Source of the DNA: Roseomonas sp. KE2513
Lineage (GTDB): Bacteria; Pseudomonadota; Alphaproteobacteria; Acetobacterales; Acetobacteraceae
Length of the DNA: 64,000 nt
NCBI RefSeq assembly: GCF_016107305.1
Contig: NZ_RCVR01000001.1
Location: 404,443-468,442 of the forward strand
Direction: 5' to 3'
The notes under the pieces were generated by a model that was not told where the DNA came from, ran no database searches, and was given only the letters and a program-made list of their open reading frames with translations. Positions 1-9,167 of the stretch are shown in pieces. Both the position numbers and the translations under genes were made by a program. Each line of letters opens with the position of its first letter. Positions within the stretch are counted from its first letter, which is position 1.

Positions 1-1
1 G

Positions 2-397
2 ATCTTCAACAACCTCGATCGCGCCGCCGAGGGACGGATCATGGCCGCGTTGGAGGAGCGCAACCGCGAGAGCGCGGAGCGCATCCGGGCGCTGATGTTC
101 ACCTTCGACGACCTCGCCCGCCTCGACGGACAGGGCGTGCAGCTCCTGCTGCGCAGCGTGGAGAAGGACAAGCTGGCGCTGGCGCTGAAGGGCGCGAGCG
201 AGCCGTTGAAGGACCTGTTCTACCGCAATCTGTCAGAGCGCGCGGCGAAGATGCTGAAGGACGACGTGGCGGCGCTCGGCGCCGTCAGGCTGCGCGACGT
301 GGACGAGGCGCAGGCCGCGATGGTCGCCACCGCGAAGGACTTGGCCGCCTCCGGCCAGATCCAGCTTGAGGATGGGCAGGAGGCCATGATCGCGTGA
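2..397 (+). CDS. fliG: Flagellar motor switch protein FliG, C-terminal part (5' end outside window)
   Basis: This is the C-terminal third of FliG, the rotor protein that contacts the stator and sets torque and switching at the cytoplasmic face of the flagellar basal body. The frame is open from base 2 and carries the typical FliG tail: [19 protein letters not shown], then a helix with [29 protein letters not shown] sequence, all hallmarks of the torque-generating domain. About two thirds of the protein lies upstream. It is followed by fliH-like, fliN and flbD genes, the order known from the Caulobacter fliF operon. Identity is secure; only completeness cannot be judged. Confidence 0.95.
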   Translation: MFNNLDRAAEGRIMAALEERNRESAERIRALMFTFDDLARLDGQGVQLLLRSVEKDKLALALKGASEPLKDLFYRNLSERAAKMLKDDVAALGAVRLRDVDEAQAAMVATAKDLAASGQIQLEDGQEAMIA

Positions 398-419
398 CGC
401 GCTTCGCGGGAATGCCGCC

Positions 420-1061
420 ATGCTGAGTTCCTCCCCTCTGATGACCGGACTGCGCGGCCTAGCGCTGCCCGACCTCGACGCACCGGCCGTCACGATTCCC
501 GCCGAGCCGCCGCCGACCGCAATCGAGGAGCGGGTGGAGGAGGCCCGCCGCGAGGGGCACGCCGCCGGTCTGCGGGAGGGCGAGGCCCGCGGGCGGGCGG
601 CCGAGCAGGTGTCCCGAGACGCCCTGCGGGACGAGGCCATCCGCGTCGCGCTGCTGGAGCTCGAGGGCGCCCGCGCCGCCGCGCGGGAGGCGAGCGATGC
701 GGGCGCGCATGCCCTGGCCTCGCTGCTGGTCGGCATGGTGGACGCCGCCCTGCCCGGCGCCGCCGCGCGCGAGGCGGCGGCGCTGCTGGAGCCGCTGGTG
801 AAGGCGCTCGGCCCGGTGGAGGACGCGCCAGCCGGCGCGACGCTGCGGGTGCCCCCTGCGCTGCTCGACCACGCGCGCACCCGCTTCGTTGCGCTCGGCC
901 TGCCAATCGAGCCCGATCCGGCGCTGCCGGAGGGGGATGCACGCATCGCCTGGAAGCATGGCGGCCTCGAGCTCGACCTTTCCCGCCGCCGCGCGGCCAT
1001 CAAGGAATGCCTGGAGGCGCTGCGGCTGACGCCCCCGGATAGAACAGGAGACAGCCTGTGA
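420..1061 (+). CDS. fliH: FliH-like flagellar export ATPase regulator (FlbE-type)
   Basis: This 213-residue acidic protein sits between fliG and fliN, the position of fliH/flbE in alphaproteobacteria. The first half is rich in Glu, Ala and Arg with a stretch of EARREGHAAGLREGEARG type, which resembles the GxxxG-like coiled segment of FliH proteins that bind the ATPase FliI. The C-terminal part (about residues 100-200) carries a conserved-looking tail with IAWKHGGLELD. FliH family proteins hold FliI at the export gate and switch complex. The call rests on weak motifs plus gene order. Its stop overlaps the GTG start of fliN. Confidence 0.75.
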   Translation: MLSSSPLMTGLRGLALPDLDAPAVTIPAEPPPTAIEERVEEARREGHAAGLREGEARGRAAEQVSRDALRDEAIRVALLELEGARAAAREASDAGAHALASLLVGMVDAALPGAAAREAAALLEPLVKALGPVEDAPAGATLRVPPALLDHARTRFVALGLPIEPDPALPEGDARIAWKHGGLELDLSRRRAAIKECLEALRLTPPDRTGDSL

Positions 1062-1372
1062 CGAATGGATTCGAGCCAGTTTCCGCGAATGAGGCCGCCG
1101 AGCCCCGCCCGCCCGGGGCGAGCCAGGGGTTAGACGCCGTCTATGACATCCCCGTGCAGGTCAGCGCGGTGCTGGGACGCGCGACGCTTCAGGTGAGCCA
1201 ACTTCTGAAGCTGGGACGCGGCGCGGTGGTGGAGCTGGACCGCAAGCTGGGCGAGGCGGTGGACATTTACGTCAACAATCGCCTCGTCGCCCGCGGTGAG
1301 GTGGTCATGGTCGAGGACAACCGCCTGGGTGTGACGATGACGGAAATCGTGAAGGCGGACCGGGCAGGATGA
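1058..1372 (+). CDS. fliN: Flagellar motor switch protein FliN
   Basis: FliN forms the C-ring with FliM and helps set rotation direction; it also docks FliH. This 104-residue protein has a short variable N-terminus and then the SpoA/FliN domain (about residues 28-100) with YDIPVQVSAVLGRATL, LLKLGRGAVVELDR and VYVNNRLVARGEVV-type signatures. The start is GTG at 1058, overlapping the upstream stop (GTGA), with AGGAG at 1046-1050 as ribosome site. It overlaps flbD by four bases (ATGA), so the three genes are probably translationally coupled. Confidence 0.95.
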   Translation: MTNGFEPVSANEAAEPRPPGASQGLDAVYDIPVQVSAVLGRATLQVSQLLKLGRGAVVELDRKLGEAVDIYVNNRLVARGEVVMVEDNRLGVTMTEIVKADRAG

Positions 1373-2796
1373 CGCGCCTCCTTATCATCGGCAGCCTCGA
1401 GGCGGAGCTCGGGCATGCGGCGCGGATCGCGATGTCGCGCGGGGCGCGTCTGCGGCAGGCGGACGGCGTCACCTCCGGCCTGGCCATGGCGCGGACAGAG
1501 GGTTTCGACCTTATCCTCTGCGACGTGCTGCACGACGTCGGCTGGATGGTCTCATCCCTCGAGGCGGAGCGGATCTCCTGCCCGGTGGTCGCCTGCGGGC
1601 GCAACGCGGACGCAGCCTCGGCCGTGCGGGCGATCCAGGCGGGGGCGAAGGAGTTCCTGCCCCTGCCACCGGACGCCGACCTGATCGCGGCGATGCTGCA
1701 GGCCGCGACCGGCGAGCCCGACGCACCCGTGCACCGCGACCCCGCCATGGCGGCCGTGCTGCGCCGTGCCAAGGGCGTCGCGCGCGCCGAGGCGAGCGTG
1801 CTGATCACCGGTGAGAGCGGCACGGGCAAGGAGGTGCTGGCTCGCTACATCCACCAGCACTCCCGCCGCGCACAGGGCGCCTTCGTCGCGCTCAACTGCG
1901 CGGCTCTGCCGGAGGCGCTGCTGGAGAGCGAGCTGTTCGGCCACGAGAAGGGCGCATTCTCCGGTGCTGTGGCGGCGCGGCGCGGCAAGTTCGAGCAGGC
2001 GGACGGCGGCACGCTGCTGCTGGACGAGATCGGCGAGATGGATCCGCGGCTGCAGGCGAAGATCCTGCGCGCCTTGCAGGAGCGGGAGATCGACCGGCTC
2101 GGCGGCGCGGGCCCGGTGAAGGTGGATGTCCGCATTCTCGCGGCCACCAACCGGGACCTCGCGGCCGAGGTGGCGGCGGGGCGCTTCCGGGAGGACCTGT
2201 TCTTCCGGCTGAACGTGGTGGCCTTGCGGATCCCCGCGCTGCGCGACCGACCCGACGACATCCTGCCGATCGCCGAGCACTTCGCGCAGCGCTACGCCGA
2301 GGCGAACGGGCTGCCGCACCGTCGCTTCGCCCCTGCCGCGCGCGCCGCGCTGCTCACGCACCCCTGGTCCGGCAATGTGCGTGAACTGGAGAACACCGTG
2401 CATCGCGCCGTGCTGCTGGCCGAAGGTGACGAGATCGGCCCGGAGGCTGTGGAGCTGCACACCCCGCTGCCGCGCGCGGCTGCCGCTGCCGGTGCCGGTG
2501 CCGGTGCCGGTGCCGGTGCCGGTGCCGGTGCCGGTGCCGCGAACGAGCCTGCGGCGCCCGTACGGGCCATTGGCGTCGCGGCCCTCGTCGGGCGAAAAAT
2601 GGAGGAGGTGGAGCGCGACCTCATCATCGAGACGCTGACGCATTGCCTGGGCAACCGGACGCGCGCGGCAGAGATCCTCGGCATCTCCATCCGTACGCTG
2701 CGGAACAAGCTGCACGAGTACCGCGCGGCAGGGGCGCCGGTCCCGGTCGCCCCCGGGCAGATGCCCGTGGCCCCTCTCCCCTACGCGATGGGCTGA
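1369..2796 (+). CDS. flbD: FlbD, sigma-54-dependent flagellar transcription regulator
   Basis: FlbD activates sigma-54 promoters of late flagellar genes. The 475-residue protein has a receiver-like N-terminus (about 1-115) with one plausible Asp (LILCDV) but without a convincing acidic pocket, as is known for FlbD. An AAA+ domain (about 120-360) follows with Walker A GESGTGKE (about 148-155), a GAFSGA loop (about 195-200; most relatives have GAFTGA) and Walker B LLLDEIGEM. A Fis-type HTH (RAAEILGISIRTLRNKL) closes the protein. An (Gly-Ala)8 run links the AAA+ domain to the HTH. Its start overlaps the fliN stop. Confidence 0.92.
   Translation: MTRLLIIGSLEAELGHAARIAMSRGARLRQADGVTSGLAMARTEGFDLILCDVLHDVGWMVSSLEAERISCPVVACGRNADAASAVRAIQAGAKEFLPLPPDADLIAAMLQAATGEPDAPVHRDPAMAAVLRRAKGVARAEASVLITGESGTGKEVLARYIHQHSRRAQGAFVALNCAALPEALLESELFGHEKGAFSGAVAARRGKFEQADGGTLLLDEIGEMDPRLQAKILRALQEREIDRLGGAGPVKVDVRILAATNRDLAAEVAAGRFREDLFFRLNVVALRIPALRDRPDDILPIAEHFAQRYAEANGLPHRRFAPAARAALLTHPWSGNVRELENTVHRAVLLAEGDEIGPEAVELHTPLPRAAAAAGAGAGAGAGAGAGAGAANEPAAPVRAIGVAALVGRKMEEVERDLIIETLTHCLGNRTRAAEILGISIRTLRNKLHEYRAAGAPVPVAPGQMPVAPLPYAMG
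2491..2538 (+). repeat. Hexanucleotide tandem repeat (GGTGCC)x8 inside flbD
   Basis: Eight perfect copies of GGTGCC in a row encode Gly-Ala x8 in the linker between the AAA+ and DNA-binding domains of FlbD. Copy-number change by slippage would lengthen or shorten the linker without breaking the frame. Confidence 0.97.
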
Positions 2797-2799
2797 GCC

Positions 2800-4854
2800 A
2801 TGGTCGCGCTGCCCGCCTGGGTCCGGACGATCGGCGCCTCCACGGACGTGGCGCTGGCGCTCGGCGTCGGCATGCTCATCGTCGTGCTGGTGGTCCCGCT
2901 TCCTGTGCCGATGCTGGACGCGGGGCTGGCACTTTCGGTTACGCTGTCGGTGCTCGTGCTGATGACCGCGCTGTTCCTCCAGCGGCCGCTCGACTTCACC
3001 TCCTTCCCGACGATCCTGCTGCTGACCACGCTGCTGCGCCTCGCGCTGAACGTCGCGACCACGCGCACCATCCTCACCCACGGGCATGAGGGCCCTTCGG
3101 CGGCGGGCCACGTGGTTTCGGCCTTCGGCGGCTTCCTGATGGGCGGCGACGTGGTGGTGGGGCTGATCGTTTTCGCCATCCTCCTCGTCGTGAACTTCAT
3201 GGTGGTGACGAAGGGCTCCGGCCGCATCGCCGAGGTCGCGGCGCGCTTCAGCCTGGACGCCATGCCCGGCAAGCAGATGGCGATCGACGCCGACCTCTCC
3301 TCCGGCCTCATCGACGAGAAGGTGGCGCGCATCCGCCGGGCGGAGCTGGAGGCGGAGAGCGGCTTCTACGGCGCCATGGATGGTGCCGCGAAATTCGTAC
3401 GCGGCGACGCGATCGCGGGGCTGATCGTCACCTTCATCAACCTGCTCGGCGGCATTGCGATCGGCGCTGGGCGGCACGGGCTGCCCTTTCTCAATGCCAT
3501 CTCCACCTTCGCCTCGCTCACGGTCGGCGATGGGCTTGTCTCGCAGATCCCGGCGCTGCTGACCTCGGTCGCTGCCGGCGTTGTGGTCACCAAGGGCAAC
3601 ACGGAGGGCACGGCGGACAAGGCGATGGTCCAGCAGCTGGGCCTGGCCAAGCCGCTCTGGATCGCCTCCGGCGCCGCCGTGATGATGGGGCTGCTGCCGG
3701 GCATGCCGCTGATCCCCTTCGTGATGCTTGCCGCAGGCTTCGGCGCGGGCGCCTGGAACCGCAACAAGTCCGACGATGCGGCGGAAGCCGTGGCCGCGGC
3801 GCCGCCGGCGGTCGCGCCCGAGCCGCCGATCGCTGATACCCTGCGGATCGATCTTCTCCGCATCGAGCTCGGCTACGGGCTGCTGTCGCTCGCGGCCGGC
3901 GAGGGGCCGCGGCTGACGGACCAGATCCGCAACCTCCGCAAGACCGTCGCGCAGGAGATGGGCTTCGTGCTGCCGAGCGTGCGCCTGCAGGACAACCTGC
4001 ATCTGCGTCCGCACGAGTACGTGGTGCGCGTGAAGGAGATCGAGGCCGGGCGGGGCGAATTGCGGATTCCGATGCAGCTGGCGATCGACCCCTCGGGCAA
4101 CCGCCCGGACATGCCGGGCGAGCCCTGCGAGGAACCCACCTTCGGCCTGCCTGCGCTCTGGATCGAGGAGCACCGGCGCGAGGAGGCGCTGGCCCGCGGC
4201 TGCACCGTCGTGGACGGCGCCGGCGTGCTGGCGACCCACCTGACCGAGGTGGTGCGCGAGAACATGCCGGAGCTGCTGAGCCATGCCGAGGCGCAGAAGC
4301 TGCTGGACGACCTGCCGGCCGAGAACGCGAAGCTGCTGGCCGACCTCATTCCCGCGCAGATCACGACGGGCGGCGTGCAGCGCGTGCTGCAGGCGCTGCT
4401 GGCCGAGCGCGTCTCCATCCGTGACCTGCCGACGATCCTGGAGGGCATCCAGGAGGCGCTGGCGACGGGCGCGCGGGGCGTCCCCGCCATCGTCGCGGTG
4501 GTGCGGACGCGGCTGGCGCGCCAGCTCTCGGACGCGGCGCGCGGGCCGGAGGGCTACGTGCCCCTGATCTCGCTCTCCGCAGAGTGGGAGCAGGCCTTCG
4601 CCGAGGCGCTGATCGGCCCGGGCGACGAGCGGCAGCTTGCAATGGCGCCCTCCCGCCTGCACGAGTTCATGCAGCGCGCGCGGGACGCCTTCGACAAGGC
4701 GACGGCCATGGGTGACCAGCCCGTGCTCGTCTGCAGCCCCGCGGTGCGCGCCCATGTGCGCGCGATCGTGGAGCGCTTCCGCCCCTCCACCGCCGTGCTG
4801 GCGCAGACGGAGATCCATCCCCGCGCGCGCATTCGCACGGTGGGCGCTGTCTAG
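2800..4854 (+). CDS. flhA: Flagellar biosynthesis protein FlhA
   Basis: FlhA is the large export-gate membrane protein of the flagellar type III secretion system. At 684 residues it matches the usual 690-700. The N-terminal half (about 20-330) contains the transmembrane helices, including the FHIPEP-family signature TLLRLALNVATTR near residue 80 and the cytoplasmic loop GSGRIAEVAARFSLDAMPGKQMAIDADLSSG split across about 145-180. The C-terminal half is the cytosolic FlhAC domain that receives chaperone-substrate complexes. The ATG lies three bases after the flbD stop, so it belongs to the same transcript. Confidence 0.97.
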   Translation: MVALPAWVRTIGASTDVALALGVGMLIVVLVVPLPVPMLDAGLALSVTLSVLVLMTALFLQRPLDFTSFPTILLLTTLLRLALNVATTRTILTHGHEGPSAAGHVVSAFGGFLMGGDVVVGLIVFAILLVVNFMVVTKGSGRIAEVAARFSLDAMPGKQMAIDADLSSGLIDEKVARIRRAELEAESGFYGAMDGAAKFVRGDAIAGLIVTFINLLGGIAIGAGRHGLPFLNAISTFASLTVGDGLVSQIPALLTSVAAGVVVTKGNTEGTADKAMVQQLGLAKPLWIASGAAVMMGLLPGMPLIPFVMLAAGFGAGAWNRNKSDDAAEAVAAAPPAVAPEPPIADTLRIDLLRIELGYGLLSLAAGEGPRLTDQIRNLRKTVAQEMGFVLPSVRLQDNLHLRPHEYVVRVKEIEAGRGELRIPMQLAIDPSGNRPDMPGEPCEEPTFGLPALWIEEHRREEALARGCTVVDGAGVLATHLTEVVRENMPELLSHAEAQKLLDDLPAENAKLLADLIPAQITTGGVQRVLQALLAERVSIRDLPTILEGIQEALATGARGVPAIVAVVRTRLARQLSDAARGPEGYVPLISLSAEWEQAFAEALIGPGDERQLAMAPSRLHEFMQRARDAFDKATAMGDQPVLVCSPAVRAHVRAIVERFRPSTAVLAQTEIHPRARIRTVGAV

Positions 4855-4895
4855 CCTTCATCATCGGGTAACCACGGGGGCCCCAGGCTCTTCCC

Positions 4896-5804
4896 ATGCG
4901 GCTTCGAGTCTTCCGCGCTGCCAGGATGGCAGATGCCATGGCGGAGTGTCGCCAGGCACTGGGCCCGGACGCGCTCATCCTCTCCACCCGGCGCACCGCC
5001 TCGGGCGTCGAGGTGACGGCCGCGCTGGAGCCGGCGGAGGAGGCCCCTCCCCCGCCACCGCCCGCTGTCGCCGCACCGGTAGCGGGCCCGCCTGACGCGC
5101 TGGCCCGCCACAACATGCCCGCTGCCCTGCGCGCGAGGATCGGCGCGGGCAGCCCGGCCGCGTTGGCCGCGGCGCTCCGCTTCGCGGAAGTGCCTGATCC
5201 TTCGGCGCGGCCGCTGGCGCTGGTCGGCCCGCCGGGCGCGGGCAAGACCCTTACCTGCGCCAAGCTGGCGACGCGCCTCGTGCTGCAGGGGAATATCCCG
5301 CTGGTCGTGACGGCCGATTCGCAGCGGGCGGGCGCGACGGAGCAGATCGCCGCCTTCACCCGCGTGCTCGGCGCGCCGCTGGCGGTGGCGGGCACAGGCG
5401 CACAGCTCGCCCAGGCTCTGGCCAGGCGAACGCGGGGCCAGCCGATGTTGCTGGATACCGCCGGCTGCGACCCCTTCGATCCCGCCCAGGCGGAACAACT
5501 CCTCGCCCTGCTGCGCGTGACCGATGCCGCACCGCTGCTGGTGATGCCCGCGGGTCTGGATGCCGAGGAAGCGGCGGAGACGGCGCGCGCCTTTGCGGCG
5601 CTCGGTGCCCGCCACATGCTGCCGACTCGCCTCGACGGCGCCCGGCGCCTCGGGGCCGTGCTGGCGGCCGCCCTCGCTGGGCCGCTGGCGCTGACCGAGG
5701 CCGGCACGGGCGCCGGCGCGGCCGATGGCCTGACTCCCCTCACCCCCGCTTGGCTGTCGGCGCGCCTCGCCGGCCCCGCACGCCGCCCGCAGGAGGCCGC
5801 ATGA
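4896..5804 (+). CDS. flhF: FlhF-like SRP-family GTPase
   Basis: FlhF places and numbers flagella at the pole and works with FlhG. This 302-residue protein starts with the FlhF B-domain signature (MRLRVFRAARMADAM..LGPDALILSTRR), then a Pro/Ala linker, then an SRP-type GTPase core: G1 GPPGAGKT, a TADSQRAGATEQ motif, DTAG as G3 and TRLDGARRLG where TKLDE is usual. It is shorter than typical FlhF (about 380-450) and the G-domain motifs are somewhat relaxed, so GTP turnover may be altered. It overlaps flhG by four bases. Confidence 0.88.
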   Translation: MRLRVFRAARMADAMAECRQALGPDALILSTRRTASGVEVTAALEPAEEAPPPPPPAVAAPVAGPPDALARHNMPAALRARIGAGSPAALAAALRFAEVPDPSARPLALVGPPGAGKTLTCAKLATRLVLQGNIPLVVTADSQRAGATEQIAAFTRVLGAPLAVAGTGAQLAQALARRTRGQPMLLDTAGCDPFDPAQAEQLLALLRVTDAAPLLVMPAGLDAEEAAETARAFAALGARHMLPTRLDGARRLGAVLAAALAGPLALTEAGTGAGAADGLTPLTPAWLSARLAGPARRPQEAA

Positions 5805-6565
5805 ACATCGTCCCGACGAACGGGGCCCGGCTGATCGGGATCGCCTCCGGCAAGGGCGGCGTGGGCAAGACGGTGCTGGCCATCGGCCTCGCCCAGGCCC
5901 TCGCCCGTGCGGGGCGGCGTGTGCTGTTGGCGGACGGGGATCTTGGCCTCGCGAACGTGGACGTGCAGCTCGGACTGTCCGTCCGGCAGGATCTCATGGC
6001 GGTTCTGGCGGAACAGGTGCCGCTGCGCGAAGCCGTGGTCGCGCGGGAAGAGGGATTCGACGTGCTGCCCGGCCGCTCGGGCTCCGGCGGGTTGGCCGCG
6101 CTCGATCCCGGCTGGATCGACCGCTTTCTGGCGCTGCTGCGCGGCGCCCCCTACGACCATGTGGTGCTTGATATCGGCGCGGGGCTGGATCCGGTGCCGC
6201 GCCGGCTCTCCGCGGGATGCGACACCCTGGTGGTGGTGGCGACCGACGAGCCGACGAGCCTCACCGACGCCTATGCGGTGCTGAAGCTGCTGGCGCGCGA
6301 CGCGCCGGGGGCGGATGCGCGGGTGGTCGTGAACCTCGCGGCCGATGCGGCCCAGGGGGCGCGCACCCACGGCGCGCTGGACCGGGCCTGCCGCGGCTTT
6401 CTCGGCCGGGGGGTCGCGCTAGCCGGTGTGGTTCGGCGGGATGCGAAGGTACGCGACGCCATCCGGCACCAGGCGCCGCTGCTGACCCGCCACCCAACCT
6501 GCAACGCCGCGCGGGACCTGGAGGCGCTGGCGGGCGGGCTGCTCGGGGTGCGGGCCGCGGCCTGA
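5801..6565 (+). CDS. flhG: FlhG/FleN-type MinD-like ATPase
   Basis: FlhG (FleN, YlxH) is a ParA/MinD-superfamily ATPase that limits flagellar number by acting on FlhF. The start chosen is ATG 5801, overlapping the flhF stop (ATGA) and preceded by AGGAGG at 5791-5796, giving 254 residues. The deviant Walker A GKGGVGKT lies near residue 15, followed by ADGDLGLANVDVQLGL, DIGAG and TDEPTSLTDAYAVLK, all hallmark positions of the family. It is the last gene of the flagellar cluster here. Confidence 0.93.
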   Translation: MNIVPTNGARLIGIASGKGGVGKTVLAIGLAQALARAGRRVLLADGDLGLANVDVQLGLSVRQDLMAVLAEQVPLREAVVAREEGFDVLPGRSGSGGLAALDPGWIDRFLALLRGAPYDHVVLDIGAGLDPVPRRLSAGCDTLVVVATDEPTSLTDAYAVLKLLARDAPGADARVVVNLAADAAQGARTHGALDRACRGFLGRGVALAGVVRRDAKVRDAIRHQAPLLTRHPTCNAARDLEALAGGLLGVRAAA

Positions 6566-6572
6566 GGACGCG

Positions 6573-7790
6573 TCAGGCGCGCCGCAGCACCAGCAGGGTG
6601 CCGGGCACGGGGGCGCCGCGTTCCTCGCGCAGCGTCACCTCGCCCTGCGCGACGGGGTGCAGGCGGGTGGCCTCGGCAAGCTTCAGCACATGGGCGGGGT
6701 CGTGGCGGTAGCGCATCCCCTCCCCCAGGGCGTAGGGCGCGCCCTCGCCGGTCTCGATGCTGAAGGCGGCGTGGCCGCCGGGGCGCAGCGCGGCGGCGGT
6801 GGCGTTAAGGGCGGGCGCGAGGTCGCCGAGGTAGTTCAGCACGTCGGAGGCGGCGATCAGGTCGTACTCCCTCCGATGGGCGGCGAGGAAGGTGACCAGC
6901 TCCGCCTCCTCCAGCGCCTCGTAGATGCCGCGCTGGCGCGCGATGTCCAGCATGCGCGGGGAGAGGTCCACGCCCGTCATCCGCCGTGCCCAGGGTCTGA
7001 GGGCTTGGCCGGAAAGGCCGGTGCCGCAGCCGAGGTCGAGCACATCCAGCTCGCCGGCCGGCGCGGTGGCGCCGCGGAGGAGTTCGGCCAGGGCTTCGGG
7101 CGTGCGGTAGCCCAGGGTGTCCGTAAGCTCGGATTCGAAGCGGGGCGCGTAGGTGTCGAAGAGGTTGCGGACATAGGACTCGGGCGGGCGAGCCGGCGCC
7201 TTGCCCTCGCCGAGGGAGGCGAGGAAGAAGCGCGCCTGGGCACCCACCGTTCCGCCGGCCGAGAGGGCGCGGCGGGCGGCCTCGGCCGCACCGGGCAGGC
7301 TGGCCTCGCGCAGGCCGTGGGCGAGGGCGAGCTGCGCCTCCGGATCGGCAGGGGCCAGCGCCGCCGCCTCCCGCAGGTGCGGCAGGGCCTCCGCCACCCG
7401 GCCGAGCGCGCAGAGGGCCTGGCCGAGGTTGCGGCGGGAAACGGCGTCGCCCGGGCGCATGGCGACGACGCGGGTGAGGACGGTGACGGCCTCCTCCAGT
7501 TGTCCGGCCGCGGCCAGCGTTGCGCCGCGGGCAGCCAGGAACACCGGGCTGTCCGGCATGGCGGCAACGGCGCGGGAGGAGAGGACGAGCGCCCCCTCGA
7601 GGTCGCCGTGCTGGCGGGCGATGATGCCGAGCAGGTTCATCGCGTTCGGCTCGTTCGGCTCCAGCTCGAAGGCGCGGCGGTAGAGGGCGATGGCGCCCTG
7701 GTCGTCGCCCACCGCTTGGCGTGCCGCGCCCTCCCGCACCAGGGCGGCGGCGGCCTGCCGGGAATCGAGGGGCGTGTTGGTCTGCGACAT
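6573..7790 (-). CDS. TPR-repeat SAM-dependent methyltransferase
   Basis: A 405-residue soluble protein. The first half (about 10-190) is a run of tetratricopeptide repeats (for example AIALYRRAFELEPNEPNAMNLLGIIA and EAVTVLTRVVAMRPGDAVSRRNLGQAL-like units). The second half is a class I methyltransferase with motif I VLDLGCGTGLSG and a downstream TGVDLSPRMLDIAR. TPR-methyltransferases of this layout occur in alphaproteobacteria with unknown substrates. The start at 7790 (MSQTNTPLD) has CGGAG upstream; a longer frame exists but has low-complexity sequence. It converges on flhG with only seven bases between the stops. Confidence 0.85.
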   Translation of the reverse strand: MSQTNTPLDSRQAAAALVREGAARQAVGDDQGAIALYRRAFELEPNEPNAMNLLGIIARQHGDLEGALVLSSRAVAAMPDSPVFLAARGATLAAAGQLEEAVTVLTRVVAMRPGDAVSRRNLGQALCALGRVAEALPHLREAAALAPADPEAQLALAHGLREASLPGAAEAARRALSAGGTVGAQARFFLASLGEGKAPARPPESYVRNLFDTYAPRFESELTDTLGYRTPEALAELLRGATAPAGELDVLDLGCGTGLSGQALRPWARRMTGVDLSPRMLDIARQRGIYEALEEAELVTFLAAHRREYDLIAASDVLNYLGDLAPALNATAAALRPGGHAAFSIETGEGAPYALGEGMRYRHDPAHVLKLAEATRLHPVAQGEVTLREERGAPVPGTLLVLRRA

Positions 7791-7969
7791 CGGATGCTCC
7801 GGAGAGGGCCGGCGGGGCGGGCGATCGGCCCCTCCCCTACAGGATCGGCCGGTTCCTGTCCCTGCCCGCCCGATCCGTTGGGGACCCATCTAGCGCGGCG
7901 GCGCGAGCCGCGCGAGAAATGGCGCCACGGGCACGGGAACGGCCGTGCCGGCCCCGGAGAGAGACGCCG

Positions 7970-9145
7970 ATGACGAAGCTGACCCGCCGCGCCGCCATTC
8001 TGTCCGCCGCCGCCCTGCCGGCGGCGCTGGCCCACCCTGCCCTGGCCCAGTCGGGCGATCCGTTCAAGATCGGGCTGGTCCTGCCGATGACCGGCCCCTT
8101 CGCCAGCACGGGGCGGCAGATCGATGCGGCGATCAAGGCCTGGCTGCGCGCCAACCCCGCCCCCGTGGCCGGCAAACGCTTCGAGATCCTGCTGCGCGAC
8201 GACACCGGCGTGGCCCCCGACGTCACCCGCCGGCTGGCGCAGGAGCTGGTGGTGCGCGAGCGCGTACGGGCCCTGGCCGGCTTCGGGCTGACGCCGCTCG
8301 CCCTTTCCGCCGCGCCGATCGCGACCGAGGCGAAGGTGCCGATGATCGTGATGGCGGCCGCGACGAGCATCATCCCGCAGCGCTCCCCCTATATCGTGCG
8401 GACGAGCTTCACCCTGCCGCAGGCGGTGCGGCCGATGGCGGAGTGGGCGGCGAAGAACGGCATCAAGTCCGTCGTCACGATGGTGACGGACTTCGCGCCC
8501 GGCCTCGACTCCGAGAAGGCCTTCAAGGAGGCCTTCGCGGCCGCCGGCGGCAACGTGGTGGCCGAGATCCGCACGCCGCTGCGCAACCCCGACTACGCGC
8601 CCTTCCTGCAGCGCGTGCGGGACGTGAAGCCGGACGCGCTGTTCATCTTCGTCCCCTCCGGCGAGGGGTCGGCGCTGATCAAGCAGTTCAGCGAGCGCGG
8701 GCTGAAGGAGGCGGGCATCCGCCTGATCGGCACGGGCGACGTGCTGGACGACGACATCCTGAACGACATGGGCGATGCGGTGCTCGGCGCCGTCACTTCC
8801 CACCACTACTCCACCGCGCATGAGAGCCCGGAGAACGCCGCCTTCCGCGAGGCCTTCAAGGCGGTCGCACCGGATATGCGCCCGAACTTCATGGCGGTGG
8901 GTGGCTGGGACGGCATGCACCTGCTGGCCGAGGCGCTGCGCCGCACGAACGGTGATGTGGACGGCACGAAGCTGGTGGAGGCAATGAAGGGTCAGTCCTG
9001 GACCTCTCCGCGCGGCCCTGTCTCGATCGACCCGGCGACGCGCGAGATGGTGCAGGACATCTACATCCGACGCACGGAGCGGCGCGACGGGCAGCTCTGG
9101 AACATCGAGTTCGACAAGATCCAGGGCGTGAAGGACGCGGCCTGA
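7970..9145 (+). CDS. Branched-chain amino acid-type ABC transporter, periplasmic substrate-binding protein
   Basis: A 391-residue periplasmic binding protein of the LivK/Peripla_BP_6 family. It opens with a twin-Arg-like signal (TRRAAILSAAALPAALAHPALAQ) and continues with FKIGLVLPMTGPFASTGRQ, the typical first strand and loop of the fold. The start at 7970 has GGAGAGAG just upstream. It is the first gene of a five-gene transporter operon (SBP-H-M-G-F). The true ligand cannot be read from sequence; family members bind Leu/Ile/Val, amides, urea or aromatic acids. Confidence 0.9.
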   Translation: MTKLTRRAAILSAAALPAALAHPALAQSGDPFKIGLVLPMTGPFASTGRQIDAAIKAWLRANPAPVAGKRFEILLRDDTGVAPDVTRRLAQELVVRERVRALAGFGLTPLALSAAPIATEAKVPMIVMAAATSIIPQRSPYIVRTSFTLPQAVRPMAEWAAKNGIKSVVTMVTDFAPGLDSEKAFKEAFAAAGGNVVAEIRTPLRNPDYAPFLQRVRDVKPDALFIFVPSGEGSALIKQFSERGLKEAGIRLIGTGDVLDDDILNDMGDAVLGAVTSHHYSTAHESPENAAFREAFKAVAPDMRPNFMAVGGWDGMHLLAEALRRTNGDVDGTKLVEAMKGQSWTSPRGPVSIDPATREMVQDIYIRRTERRDGQLWNIEFDKIQGVKDAA

Positions 9146-9167
9146 GGCGGCAGGGGAACGCCCAGGC

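Noticed and set aside
1552..4818. Minus-strand open frame of 1,088 codons across flbD and flhA
   Set aside because: Antisense to two secure flagellar genes; composition is His/Arg/Asp-rich as expected from reverse reading of high-GC genes, and there is no domain or ribosome site.
6657..7973. Plus-strand open frame of 438 codons opposite the TPR-methyltransferase
   Set aside because: The minus strand has clear TPR and SAM-binding motifs; the plus frame is Gly/Arg-rich with no domain.
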